Positions 7,312 through 16,763 of a DNA stretch of 39,633 bases are shown in pieces. This DNA comes from a virus. The notes below the pieces were generated by a model. It ran no database searches and was not told the origin of the DNA. It worked only from the letters and a program-made list of their open reading frames with translations. The position numbers and the translations under genes were made by a program. Numbering within the stretch: the first letter of the stretch is position 1; each line of letters begins with the position of its first letter. The stretch is taken from positions 1 through 39,633 of IMG/VR virus record IMGVR_UViG_3300030385_001885; one strand, 5' to 3'.

Positions 7312-7643
7312 GGATTCCCCCTATCCCATAGCAGCGACAACTTGAGCTCAAGTGCATTGACTGATGTGGCCAGCGAGTTCATCGTCTCCCTGAGCCTGGG
7401 GATCTCCTGCTCGAGGAGCTTCCGCATCGCCTTCCCCTGCTCTTCCATTCGCGCGAGCTCTATGCCGTGGCTTCCAATCGCCTTCTCTACGTTGTCGATA
7501 CGTGCCATCACTGGGCTCATATCAACTGGCTTACCACCTAGAGCCCACCCACCCGTGGCTGCGCCACCACCGATACCGAGCCCTATCAGTGCAGCAACGA
7601 GCTTGCTGTTGATTGCATTGCCATTTCCGTCAGCCATGCTCAT
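7308..7643 (-). CDS. putative lysis accessory protein: membrane anchor plus coiled coil (111 aa)
   Basis: One Gly-Ala-rich membrane segment (about 15-36) is followed by a helical, charged coiled-coil-like region (about 42-105: VMARIDNVEKAIG, ARMEEQGKAMRKLLEQEIPRLRE). This layout suits an inner-membrane spanin-like or holin-associated protein. It overlaps the end of the endolysin gene. AGGAG lies only 3 bases before the first ATG (7643) and 9 before the second (7637), so the second may be the true start. Confidence 0.6.
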   Translation of the reverse strand: MSMADGNGNAINSKLVAALIGLGIGGGAATGGWALGGKPVDMSPVMARIDNVEKAIGSHGIELARMEEQGKAMRKLLEQEIPRLRETMNSLATSVNALELKLSLLWDRGNP

Positions 7644-8493
7644 GTTCTCCTACCGTCAGGTTAACCATCTGGCCACCTGCCATCCAGTTGGTGTCGCACT
7701 TGCCACGTATCCCCGGTATCTTCCCCGCACCACTGGTTTGCCAGACGTCCCATTGGTCCCAGCCTGACGGTGCATTGTACGGCTCTGTGCGAGTGGCTGA
7801 CTTCTTGTAACTCGCCCACCAGACAGGGTACTCACAGAGGCGCTTCAGACTCCCTGCCGTACCTCGCTTTAGGTACAAGTCCCATGCCCACTTGGCTGTG
7901 TAGACGATGGGTCTGGCACGCACGCTGCACTCTATGTTGGTGAGCCATTCAATAGCCCACTCCACGTTGTACTGGTCATCGGTCTTCAGCCCATCCTCGA
8001 GGTCCAGCGCAGGCACCAAGTCGCCGCATCTCAGCCCGACCTTAGCCATGGCGTCGAGGTAGTTCTGAGCTTCATTGAACACGTCCTTCAAACCGATGTT
8101 GGTGTCGATGCGAGAGAAATGATAGCCGCCGACCTTCAGTCCAGCATCACGAGCTCCACGGAACTTAGCCTCATAGCCTGGGTTGGTGTGAGTAGTGCCC
8201 TCGGTGACCTTAATCCAGACGAAGTCGACTCCAGACTCGGCTACCTCATCCCACTTTATCGTGCCGTTGTGCGACGACACGTCGATGCCGAACAGTACTG
8301 GTATCCCCAAGCTCTCGAGGGTGGCGCTCCCAGCGATGCCATCGGCCATGAGACTCTTGTCCACCTGGTACTCGGTGACCGCAGTCTCGGTTAGAGACCC
8401 AAAGATACCGTCAGCCACGAGCCCCTTGTCCAGTGCTGTCTGGAGACGTTCGACCTCTTGGCCTCTGTTGCCACGTCTTAGTGTGTACATCAT
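7630..8493 (-). CDS. endolysin: peptidoglycan-binding domain plus GH25 muramidase (287 aa)
   Basis: Residues 1-62 are a PG_binding_1 domain with its two DGIFG/DGIAG half-repeats (LRRGNRGQEVERLQTAL, then VADGIFGSLTETAV and MADGIAGSATL). Residues 67-280 are a GH25 lysozyme: FGIDVSSHNG with the acidic residue D71, WIKVTEG with E98, YHFSR, and ALDLED with catalytic candidates D164 and E166. It cleaves the MurNAc-GlcNAc backbone to release progeny. An N-terminal binding domain with C-terminal catalytic domain is often seen in endolysins of phages infecting Gram-negative hosts. No signal peptide is present, so export relies on a holin. Confidence 0.93.
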   Translation of the reverse strand: MMYTLRRGNRGQEVERLQTALDKGLVADGIFGSLTETAVTEYQVDKSLMADGIAGSATLESLGIPVLFGIDVSSHNGTIKWDEVAESGVDFVWIKVTEGTTHTNPGYEAKFRGARDAGLKVGGYHFSRIDTNIGLKDVFNEAQNYLDAMAKVGLRCGDLVPALDLEDGLKTDDQYNVEWAIEWLTNIECSVRARPIVYTAKWAWDLYLKRGTAGSLKRLCEYPVWWASYKKSATRTEPYNAPSGWDQWDVWQTSGAGKIPGIRGKCDTNWMAGGQMVNLTVGEHEHG

Positions 8494-11400
8494 GGCATGA
8501 GTCCCTGTGGTGTGCCCTCACGTTTTCTTTTCTTTATCTCCCCCATAAGTCGCTTCCTCTCTCCAGCCCCTCCCTTGTCACCCCATGTCCCCTTCTTCTC
8601 CATCAGCTCCCACAATGTCGGGCCCACCGATTCTACGATGGAGTTAAAGACATTGGAGACCTCCCTCTTGAAGACTTTCTTGAACAGGTCGTTCGCCTCA
8701 AGCATCCGCTTCCACCCCTCGATCATGAGATAGTCTGGCTTCGGCTTGCTCCTTTCTTTCTCAATGTCCCTTTCGATTACTGCGTTTTGAGACGCTTCCA
8801 TGAATCCTCTGATGAGAGACTTCTTCGTCCTGTCTAGATACGCTTGGGCTGCCTTGGGCCTTATGTCCATCTGATAGAACGTGACCCCAGTGTATGCCCT
8901 CGCCATCGTATTGAAGATCCTCGATACTACCGGGGTGTCGATCTTGCTCTCGAGGCTGCCCTCTCTATAGCTTGGGGACATCACCTTTAAGAGGGATGCG
9001 ATCTCCCTCGCACCTGACTGGTCCCGCGCCTCCTGTAATGCCGCAAACATCTCCTCCCCGTTAGGGGCCCTCCCGTATTTCCGCGTGAGTTCCGCCCTGA
9101 TCTTGGAACCGCTCAGCCTCTCTGTATTCTTAATGGATGACTTGGCTATAGCCACAGCAATGGGAGACGCGACGGCTGAGTTCAGCGTTGGGGTGATAAT
9201 CATCGGAACCAGTTTCTTAAGAGCCCCTTCGAGGACATACCCAGCGCTTCCCCCCTTCTCCACCTCTCTGAAGGCATCCAAAGCCGCCGTCATAAAGTTC
9301 TGACCTGTCAGGTTTGCAAACTCAAGAGCAGAACTAACCGTGGCACCACCCCCCCTCTTCTTCCGCAGCAGCGTCTTTGCCAATGCCCTGTAGGTGTCCT
9401 GGCGGTGTCGTTCTATGGCCTTATACCCACTAGACTTTATCCCGCTGGTGACAGCCTCCTGTTTCAGGTTGCTATCTGCCTCAGCGATCATGTCGCGTAG
9501 CTCACCCTCCGTCTTGGCCAGACCGATATGCTGAGCAATCGGGTCAATGATGGGAGCCGTTACATCATCCAGTACATTGAACAGGGTCTTTGTAGATCCG
9601 CTGACACTAACTCTAGATGTGGGGATGAGAAAGACAGCATTGGGTCCTGCCGGGTTAAGCCAAAACGCTGCCATGTCCTTGCGATCTTTGAGTTTGTACT
9701 GGCTCATCATGAACGAAAGCATCTCTGCTCCCGGTTCAGTCGAATCGTTTCTAGCAGCAGCGGAGAATACCCATTGCCGCTGAAGCCACGTCTTCGCCTC
9801 GTCTGCGGCTACCGACCGGCCTATCGACTTGCTGTTAGTTTTCATCCTTCCGTTGGGGTTGATGAGGGATCCCTGCACCCCTTTCTTAACGCCGGGGATG
9901 TAGGAAGACGCCATGGTATAGCTAATGTAGGGCACGTTAAGTAAGCCGGTCAGCCCATTCCCAGCACCCATGCGTTGGAACATGTTTGCCATTCCAACCT
10001 CATCATAATTAACAAACATTAGACCAGCACTATACCTGGCGAACCCACCTATAGTGCGGTGCATGGCTTCTTTACTGACAGGCTTCTTCTTCCCGATTAG
10101 CCGCCACCCCGTAGTCTCCCCGAACGAGACTCCCTGAGCATACCTCCTGCCATCATTCCCAACGCTAAGCCTTACCTGCCGCGTGGGAGACACTCGGGAC
10201 TGGATGTACTCTCCATTCTTGAGCCGATTAAAATAGCTGAGTTGCTTCTCAATTACCCTGCGTGCCTCCATTACTTTGAACGGTGTATCTGCTTTCCCGT
10301 ACACGTCTTCGAGGGTGGCGAAGTACTGCCCTATCCAGCTATCCTTGAACTTGCCCTTGAGGTTGACCTCGGTTGGCCTGAGATACTCAGTCTCTAGGAT
10401 CTTTGAATCAATCACACCTGACGCGACAAGTATCTTCTCCACTTCCTTTTCATGGGCAATGCGTCCGCGCCACTCATCTACCTTGGCAAGCACCTTGGGG
10501 TCATTGAGGTCTCTGCCCTTGGCCCACTTATCAAACTTCTCCTCTATGCGAAGTCGCTGACCAGAGCGATACCGGGTAAGGTCATCCCATGATCGATACA
10601 ACTTGACCGGCGTGAGCAGATCCCCCGTCCTAACAAGGTTAAGCATCACATTGCTGACGAAGTTGTATGTGTGACTGGCAATACTGCGAGGCGCCATGTT
10701 GGCTTTCGACCAGGCGTAGAATCCGCCGAGCTTACCCAACGGGTCAGACATTGCCTTGTCGTACTTCTGGTAAAACTCAAGACGCTTCTTCATCTCGAGC
10801 GGCATGTAGATATCGCTCAGCGTCCTTCCGTTACTAAGGGCGATGACCTTACGCCCAGAGGAAAGTGGGTCCCCAGCCTTTACAAGCTGTCCCTCTTTAA
10901 CGATTACGTCCTCGCCTTCAGGGACCAGGACGTGATGAGCGTTGCCAGAGTCCGGCTTGATGATGACCGCACCATCCGCGTCAAACGATACGACGCCGTC
11001 TGTTTTCGCCAAGACCTTGGAGTTCTTCCTGCTCAGCCCAAGGTAAGGGATTAGCTCTGAATCGGGGTCCACCTTGACGTATGTCATGGGCCCCTGCTCA
11101 CTCAGTACCGGCGACCGCTCTCGTAACGCCCCCACAACCGTGCCCTGCCCACTATCCTTCTCTCCCAGAACTCTAGCTCGAGCACGCTTATGGACCCTGG
11201 TTCCAGCAACGCCAGCCTCGGCAGCCACCTCGTCAATACGCTGAGCAAGTCTCTCCGCGCTCCCAACAATGACAGGCAGCCTGAACTGCCCATCAGAGAA
11301 GGTTACGTCCATGCTGAACTGATCTTCAGCTTGGCGTCTACGCGTTTGCTTCATGGCAGCAGAGCGCGCATTGAACCCAACCGTGGCAGCCTGCGCTGCA

Positions 11401-14400
11401 TCGACCGCTTGGGTAGATGTCGAGAAGGGTGCATCGAACAGGCCCTCTTGGCTAACGATGTCACTGGTGATGACGTCTGACAGCTGTGCTGCTTCTTGCG
11501 GTTTGTCCTTGATACGCTGGTTGAGAATCGTAATGACGTTGTTCTCTTCGAGAAGCTCTGCCTCGATGGCGTCAGGCTTGTGACGAGATGCTTTCTCTCC
11601 CAGTTGCTTGTAGACCTCTGATGCTGACAGGTCATCTATGTAGTTGCCTGCCATGTGGACTCTGCCCTCGTGAGCCACAAGACCAGGGTGCATGGCTGCC
11701 ATCTCTTTGGCGCTCATGTCTCGACTCAGGGAGACCTTCCCTTCACCAGGCCTCCAGCTCTGTACCCACAGGTCAACGCCTTCTAGTGAATCAGGGACCT
11801 GCCCCTTGAAGGCGGGGTCTTTGAAGTACTCAGCCTTTCCTGCGATCTCCTTCTCAATCAGGTCATAAAGCTCCTTGGGGGTAAGCGGGTCTTTGCCAGC
11901 CATCACTCGCTGGACAGCACGACCAACGGGGGTGCGTACCGGCCCGAACCCAGACAGTTCAACAATCGGTCGCCCTTCGACATCAAGTTCTTTGACCGAC
12001 CACGGCTCACCCTTAATCGCCCTCAGCTTTTGCTCTTGCGATGGAGCCTTGTCCCATCCACCACGCGCCTCTCTCCTGACCTCTGCCCCATACTGCTCGT
12101 CGACCTTGCGCTGAAACCGCAACATCCGGTCTCCGAAAGCCCCTTGGATCTTTTTCCCCTTCTTCGACGAATCATCTACAACAGCCTGCCACCTATCCAT
12201 TTCGGTCTCTAGCTTGGCCGCGCGTTGTTCAGCTTCCTGAAGAGCCTTTCTTGACTTATCAAGGGGCTTCGCCTTCATGGCCAATGCAGCCTTTCGCCCC
12301 TGTTCCCGGAGTGCCCTTAAGGCTACGTTAATGTTGTACAGGTCGAGACTGGCGCCCCCGTCAGTGACAGCCCCAATCTTTGCCCTGTCCTTCAATTCCC
12401 TGACGGCAGCGTTCCTTTCTTTAAGGGTCAGCTCTGCCCATCCTTTTCCGTTGACCCTTATCGCATTAAGGAGCTCGAAGCCTTTAATGGCCTTTGCCCT
12501 ACCTTCCTTTATGGGCGTCGCTTCTCTTGTCTTCTGCTTCCCCTTCTTGTCGAGGACCTTATTGCCCTCTCTGTCGAACACCTTCTTCTTCTTTGTAGAG
12601 TAAGAAACAAGGCTCTTTATGGCGTTTTCGAGACTGGTGCCGAGGACAATCTTCCCATCTGCATCCAGCTTAGGGATGAGCCCGGCTACCTCATTGCTGT
12701 ATATCTGCTGACCCTTGGCTGCCCTGTCTTTTAGACTCTTCTTGGCGGCGTCGAGTTCCGCGAAACCTGCCCTGGCCTGAGCAACAATCGTATCAGCAGC
12801 ATTGTACTTCTCTGTGCTTTCCTTGAGGCCCCTTTTGGACCTATCTATTAGAAGGTCTCTCTTTTCATGTAGGTAGTCCCAGGCTTTCTTCCCATCAATC
12901 TCAGGCACGGTCCTGTTGATAGTCTTTATTATCTTGGCACTGTCGGGCGACTCCATGATCTCTGCTATCAGCAAGTTCAGGTCGCCAATTGCAGACCAGG
13001 CATCGTCCCTTGCGGACTCCCCCATCTTGGTAACGCTTCGCGGGTCAGTCCTGGTCTTGCGGGAGACGATGTCTTCAAAGTCTATCCCCATCACGACCCT
13101 AGCCATCTTAGCCGCATCCTCAGTCAATACGGATGGCTGCCTTACCTGGGCCTCGAACCACATACTGAGAAGGTCTGCTGATTCCGCTCCTTTCGGTGGG
13201 CCCGGAAAATCTTTCACTCTCTCAGCGAGCCGGTCTAAGATGGCAATCTGCTCTTTATTCAGGCGATCCTTTAAGAGCCGTGGCAGTTCCTCTCCCCTCA
13301 AGACCTGCAGTACCGCTTGTTCTTGTACCAGCTTTGGATCATCTAGGATGTGGGCATTGGCGGCTCGATTCGCAGCATCCGCGCGACTGCGCGCAAGCTG
13401 AGCCTGCTTCTCTTTGGAAACCCTTTCCTCTTTTACCCGGACGCCTTTCCTAGCGTGCATCTCCATGAGGTCGCTAATCTCATCCGGGGACAGTTCCCTC
13501 CCCAGCCTCTTCTCTGCGTCAGCAACAATCTCCCACTTCCTTCCGAATGGCTCCCCATACCCTTCTGTCGCCTCCAGAGCCTTGACCCTGGCTGCGGATT
13601 GCGATGTTGCGTTGGCATGCTCCGTCAGGATCTCGTCGATAGACCCCTTCGTAAGGGTGGCTGAGTCTCCACCTCCCAGCTCATACTTTGGATTCTCAGA
13701 AAAGGCGGCGAATACCCTCTCGCTAACACCGCGAGGGCTACCCTCAACCACGTTGTCTACATTCTCATTAAACCACCTGACGACATCTTCCGCGTTATCG
13801 AGCGCCATCTCCCGGCCAGTCATCTCCCGATACAGACTCTCCCATGTCCCGCCGCCAACCTTTTCCCGGTAACCCGTTACGAGCTCGGGGCGCTCCGACA
13901 ACGGTGTAGGCTTGTCTCCAAAGATCTCAGGCTGTACGACACCAGCCTCTGGGACAACTGGACCCGCACCCTCCCCCTCTCTCTTGAACTGTCGGTACTG
14001 GACAAGAACGTCCCTTGCTTCCTCTGGAGAGAGCGGAGGCATCTCCTTATCCTCGCGCCTCTGCTGATACTCTGAGAGAAACCCCTTCTCTTCATCTGTT
14101 ATTACGCTGAAGTCTCGGTCAGAATCTTTAATGACAGGAGTATCAGACGCCTGATGGGCTGCACGCTGGTGACCGTGTAGAAAGGCGGCTGTGTCTGCGT
14201 TGTGTGCAGCAGTGGCATCTCCAAACGCCTTGAGCAATGCGAGACGCGTCCCAGTTCTAAAACGCCCAAGACCCGACGAGACCGCGTTCTTAGCTTTCTT
14301 GTCTAAATACTTTATGCCCCTGGCCAGATGGCTGTTTGGGTCAAGCGTATGGTACATCGCTTTTCCAAGACCAACAGCCTGCATCAATGCGATAGCGGGA

Positions 14401-16757
14401 TTGGCCCGTATGGACTCAAGCGGTCTCTCTACAAAGACTGCAAGGTCTGCAAGAGCACCGACGCCCATCTCTTCGCCAAACAGCCTCCCCTCTTTCCAGG
14501 CAGTCGCAAGCATCTCATCTGCTGTCACTGCGTTGTTTAGGTCTTCTGAGTTGATAAGTCCGGCGAGTTCCTTGAATAGTACGGAGAAGACGTCTGCTAT
14601 CAGGTCGAAGTCGTTCGCAAAGTTGGCCACGACAGACGGGCCCATGAGCTCGGTTACCTGTTGGTTGCGTTGCTCCATTGACTCCGAAAAGCGGTGTAAC
14701 CCAACCTTCTCCTCCCTGCCCTTAAACCCCTCCCTCCAATCTTCGCCGCTCTCTGCAGCCTCCTCGCCCAGGACATGCCCCCACAGGGCGTCAGACCCAG
14801 CATCCACCGCCGCGCTTCCCGCGTAATGCAGAAGTGATACAAGTCCCTTGGCGGCACCATAGGGCAGCCCTGTAAGGAACCCGGCTACCTTGCCAGTTGT
14901 CTCCGTATAAGGCTTCGCCAAATCGTGGGGGAGCATCTCACTGGGATGTTTGCCCGGGAATACATCCTCGAAATTCTTGCCTGCGTTGGATGGGTCGTTC
15001 TCCCACTCGATACGTTCTATCAGGGAGAAGTTGGGGTTCCACTCCCTTCGCAGCTTGGCCTGCTGTCTCGCAGCAAGAACGGGGTCTTTCAGTGCCTCCT
15101 CTGTGGTAACGGGTCGCACAGCATACGGGTCTACCCCACCTCCTGGTCCCCATGCTGCAGGGGTTGCCCATTGTGCGGCTTCGCTAATACCGGTTGTTGC
15201 GGCTCTCTCCTGCATAGAGACAGGAGGCTCACCGGTAATCACCTTGGGTCGGAACTTGGCAACCCCAGTCTCAAGCTCCTCCTCTGTGGGGAGGTATGTT
15301 CTGTGGCGCCAATTCCTTTCTGTGTTTCCTCCATGGCGCCTGGTCGGCAGGTCTTGACCTGTCCAGTAGGCATACGGCATCTCACGCCCGCGCCCTTCCC
15401 AAACAGCCCGGCGAGACTCCTTCAGTGGGTCCAGACGCACCGAACCTTCGCTGAAGCCACCCAGTTCGTAGCCCGGTTGGTCAATTGACTCATACCACCT
15501 CTTTATCTCCCACCCAGGTACGTTGTCTCCGTACTTCTCCTTGAGCTTCATCGCCCTGAACTTGGTGCGGCCTGTCGGCGTCTCGTCTTTCCATGTCCCT
15601 GGGAGGTCTTCAATGTCATTGAAGCGATTGACCATCCATTCGGGTGGGTGCGTGTCTATTCGCCCCTCAAAGAAAAGGGACTCCTCACCCTCTGCAACAA
15701 CCGGGTTACCCTCGCTGTCGTATTCAGCAAAGACCAGCTCCTGCTTTCCAGGCATCCCCTCCACAGTAGACTTCTCAATGTACTGGGCCTGTGTCCGCAA
15801 CGGCTTGCCATCATGGCTATGAAGTTGCGTTGCCCCAGGATCGGGGGATGCTCCTGGCGTACCCCACTCAATCTGCTTTTTAATATCAGTTGCGAGGAGT
15901 GCGGTTGGGTCCATGGGCCGACGCCTAAGCGACTGCTCGGCTGCCCTCTCCCTTGACCCCTGATACGAAGCCGGCCTTGTCCGCATTGGAACTGACGTCT
16001 CTTCAGATCCAGGGTAAGGAATGGCCTGAGTAGGGACGAGACCTTGCTGGGCGAGAGCTTGCTTTAGCTCAACCCCACCCAGACCCTGTTCTTGGAGTCC
16101 TCTTATCTTCCCCTCTACGGCCAACTGCTGGACCGGGAACTTCTCCATACGCTCGAGAGGGTGGGTTTCAGCCACAGTCCTCTCCGGTGGCCATTCGCGC
16201 TGCAAGGCAACATCAGAGGCAAGCATCGCGACCGGGTCCATCGGTCTTTGACGAACAGACTCCTCGGCAACCTTTCCCCTAAGTTCACCACGAGTCCACG
16301 GGATCCTCTCCCGCTGCTGCTGCTGCAAAACCTGTGAGTATTCAGGGCTGAGACCACCGATACGGGTAGCGAACTTCTCTAGCTTTCGGTACTCCTGCTC
16401 CTGCTCTATGTTAGCAACAGGCCTGCCGGTGTGACGTAACGTAACGTCAGGAGGTGGGGGTGAAGGTGGGTCCTCCTCTCCCGGCTCAATGCTGCGATAC
16501 TGCGCTTTAGGCGGGGCCCTCTCTTTAGGGGTCTCCGGCGGGTAAGCACTGGCGTAAGCCTCCTTAAACCCCTTGGCGTCTTGAGATAGGTCAACGCTCC
16601 GCAGATACTCAAAGCTCTCTATGCCGAGAGCCCTGGCTATGCCCTGCTTGACAGCCTCCTCTCCATACAAAGGCTTGCCAGACTCGTCCGTCCTGTTCTT
16701 AAAATCCTTGAACGTGTCTGCGATGTATTGTTGTAAAGACTTGGCCACGCCAACCAT
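8490..16757 (-). CDS. giant putative internal virion (ejection) protein (2755 aa)
   Basis: At 8.27 kb it takes about a fifth of the genome. The ATG at 16757 has AGGAGG upstream. The N-terminus (about 75-310) is Pro- and Gln-rich with an internal duplication at 164-189 and 273-298. A hydrophobic stretch lies near 630-660. Long charged helices cover about 900-1500. A short segment near 1940-1975 (VPEGEDVIVKEGQLVKAGDPL) resembles lipoyl/hammerhead folds. The last 800 residues contain conserved-looking aromatic segments. Size, position among virion genes and helical nature match the large internal core proteins of podoviruses that are ejected with DNA. No N4-type RNA polymerase motif or transglycosylase site was found by eye. 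Confidence 0.75.
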   Translation of the reverse strand: MVGVAKSLQQYIADTFKDFKNRTDESGKPLYGEEAVKQGIARALGIESFEYLRSVDLSQDAKGFKEAYASAYPPETPKERAPPKAQYRSIEPGEEDPPSPPPPDVTLRHTGRPVANIEQEQEYRKLEKFATRIGGLSPEYSQVLQQQQRERIPWTRGELRGKVAEESVRQRPMDPVAMLASDVALQREWPPERTVAETHPLERMEKFPVQQLAVEGKIRGLQEQGLGGVELKQALAQQGLVPTQAIPYPGSEETSVPMRTRPASYQGSRERAAEQSLRRRPMDPTALLATDIKKQIEWGTPGASPDPGATQLHSHDGKPLRTQAQYIEKSTVEGMPGKQELVFAEYDSEGNPVVAEGEESLFFEGRIDTHPPEWMVNRFNDIEDLPGTWKDETPTGRTKFRAMKLKEKYGDNVPGWEIKRWYESIDQPGYELGGFSEGSVRLDPLKESRRAVWEGRGREMPYAYWTGQDLPTRRHGGNTERNWRHRTYLPTEEELETGVAKFRPKVITGEPPVSMQERAATTGISEAAQWATPAAWGPGGGVDPYAVRPVTTEEALKDPVLAARQQAKLRREWNPNFSLIERIEWENDPSNAGKNFEDVFPGKHPSEMLPHDLAKPYTETTGKVAGFLTGLPYGAAKGLVSLLHYAGSAAVDAGSDALWGHVLGEEAAESGEDWREGFKGREEKVGLHRFSESMEQRNQQVTELMGPSVVANFANDFDLIADVFSVLFKELAGLINSEDLNNAVTADEMLATAWKEGRLFGEEMGVGALADLAVFVERPLESIRANPAIALMQAVGLGKAMYHTLDPNSHLARGIKYLDKKAKNAVSSGLGRFRTGTRLALLKAFGDATAAHNADTAAFLHGHQRAAHQASDTPVIKDSDRDFSVITDEEKGFLSEYQQRREDKEMPPLSPEEARDVLVQYRQFKREGEGAGPVVPEAGVVQPEIFGDKPTPLSERPELVTGYREKVGGGTWESLYREMTGREMALDNAEDVVRWFNENVDNVVEGSPRGVSERVFAAFSENPKYELGGGDSATLTKGSIDEILTEHANATSQSAARVKALEATEGYGEPFGRKWEIVADAEKRLGRELSPDEISDLMEMHARKGVRVKEERVSKEKQAQLARSRADAANRAANAHILDDPKLVQEQAVLQVLRGEELPRLLKDRLNKEQIAILDRLAERVKDFPGPPKGAESADLLSMWFEAQVRQPSVLTEDAAKMARVVMGIDFEDIVSRKTRTDPRSVTKMGESARDDAWSAIGDLNLLIAEIMESPDSAKIIKTINRTVPEIDGKKAWDYLHEKRDLLIDRSKRGLKESTEKYNAADTIVAQARAGFAELDAAKKSLKDRAAKGQQIYSNEVAGLIPKLDADGKIVLGTSLENAIKSLVSYSTKKKKVFDREGNKVLDKKGKQKTREATPIKEGRAKAIKGFELLNAIRVNGKGWAELTLKERNAAVRELKDRAKIGAVTDGGASLDLYNINVALRALREQGRKAALAMKAKPLDKSRKALQEAEQRAAKLETEMDRWQAVVDDSSKKGKKIQGAFGDRMLRFQRKVDEQYGAEVRREARGGWDKAPSQEQKLRAIKGEPWSVKELDVEGRPIVELSGFGPVRTPVGRAVQRVMAGKDPLTPKELYDLIEKEIAGKAEYFKDPAFKGQVPDSLEGVDLWVQSWRPGEGKVSLSRDMSAKEMAAMHPGLVAHEGRVHMAGNYIDDLSASEVYKQLGEKASRHKPDAIEAELLEENNVITILNQRIKDKPQEAAQLSDVITSDIVSQEGLFDAPFSTSTQAVDAAQAATVGFNARSAAMKQTRRRQAEDQFSMDVTFSDGQFRLPVIVGSAERLAQRIDEVAAEAGVAGTRVHKRARARVLGEKDSGQGTVVGALRERSPVLSEQGPMTYVKVDPDSELIPYLGLSRKNSKVLAKTDGVVSFDADGAVIIKPDSGNAHHVLVPEGEDVIVKEGQLVKAGDPLSSGRKVIALSNGRTLSDIYMPLEMKKRLEFYQKYDKAMSDPLGKLGGFYAWSKANMAPRSIASHTYNFVSNVMLNLVRTGDLLTPVKLYRSWDDLTRYRSGQRLRIEEKFDKWAKGRDLNDPKVLAKVDEWRGRIAHEKEVEKILVASGVIDSKILETEYLRPTEVNLKGKFKDSWIGQYFATLEDVYGKADTPFKVMEARRVIEKQLSYFNRLKNGEYIQSRVSPTRQVRLSVGNDGRRYAQGVSFGETTGWRLIGKKKPVSKEAMHRTIGGFARYSAGLMFVNYDEVGMANMFQRMGAGNGLTGLLNVPYISYTMASSYIPGVKKGVQGSLINPNGRMKTNSKSIGRSVAADEAKTWLQRQWVFSAAARNDSTEPGAEMLSFMMSQYKLKDRKDMAAFWLNPAGPNAVFLIPTSRVSVSGSTKTLFNVLDDVTAPIIDPIAQHIGLAKTEGELRDMIAEADSNLKQEAVTSGIKSSGYKAIERHRQDTYRALAKTLLRKKRGGGATVSSALEFANLTGQNFMTAALDAFREVEKGGSAGYVLEGALKKLVPMIITPTLNSAVASPIAVAIAKSSIKNTERLSGSKIRAELTRKYGRAPNGEEMFAALQEARDQSGAREIASLLKVMSPSYREGSLESKIDTPVVSRIFNTMARAYTGVTFYQMDIRPKAAQAYLDRTKKSLIRGFMEASQNAVIERDIEKERSKPKPDYLMIEGWKRMLEANDLFKKVFKREVSNVFNSIVESVGPTLWELMEKKGTWGDKGGAGERKRLMGEIKKRKREGTPQGLMP
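15864..15941 (-). repeat. copy 2 of internal protein duplication (RPMDPTALLATD)
   Basis: Encodes residues 273-298 of the giant protein. It matches residues 164-189 (copy 1 at 16191-16268) in the pattern E-x-S-x-R-x-RPMDP-x-A-x-LA-x-D-x4-Q-x-EW. The duplication is diverged at DNA level, so it is old and kept by selection. Confidence 0.75.
16191..16268 (-). repeat. copy 1 of internal protein duplication (RPMDPVAMLASD)
   Basis: Encodes residues 164-189 of the giant protein, with about half of the positions identical to copy 2. It may be a short docking motif presented twice. Confidence 0.75.
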
Positions 16758-16763
16758 ATCCTC

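Noticed and set aside
14191-14826. 211-codon + strand frame opposite the giant protein gene
   Set aside because: Ser/Ala/Pro-rich antisense shadow without ribosome site; the sense frame is continuous over 2755 codons.
8490-16757. N4-type virion RNA polymerase
   Set aside because: The size is suggestive, but I see no TxxGR motif, no paired catalytic Asp motifs and no YG-type helix in order.
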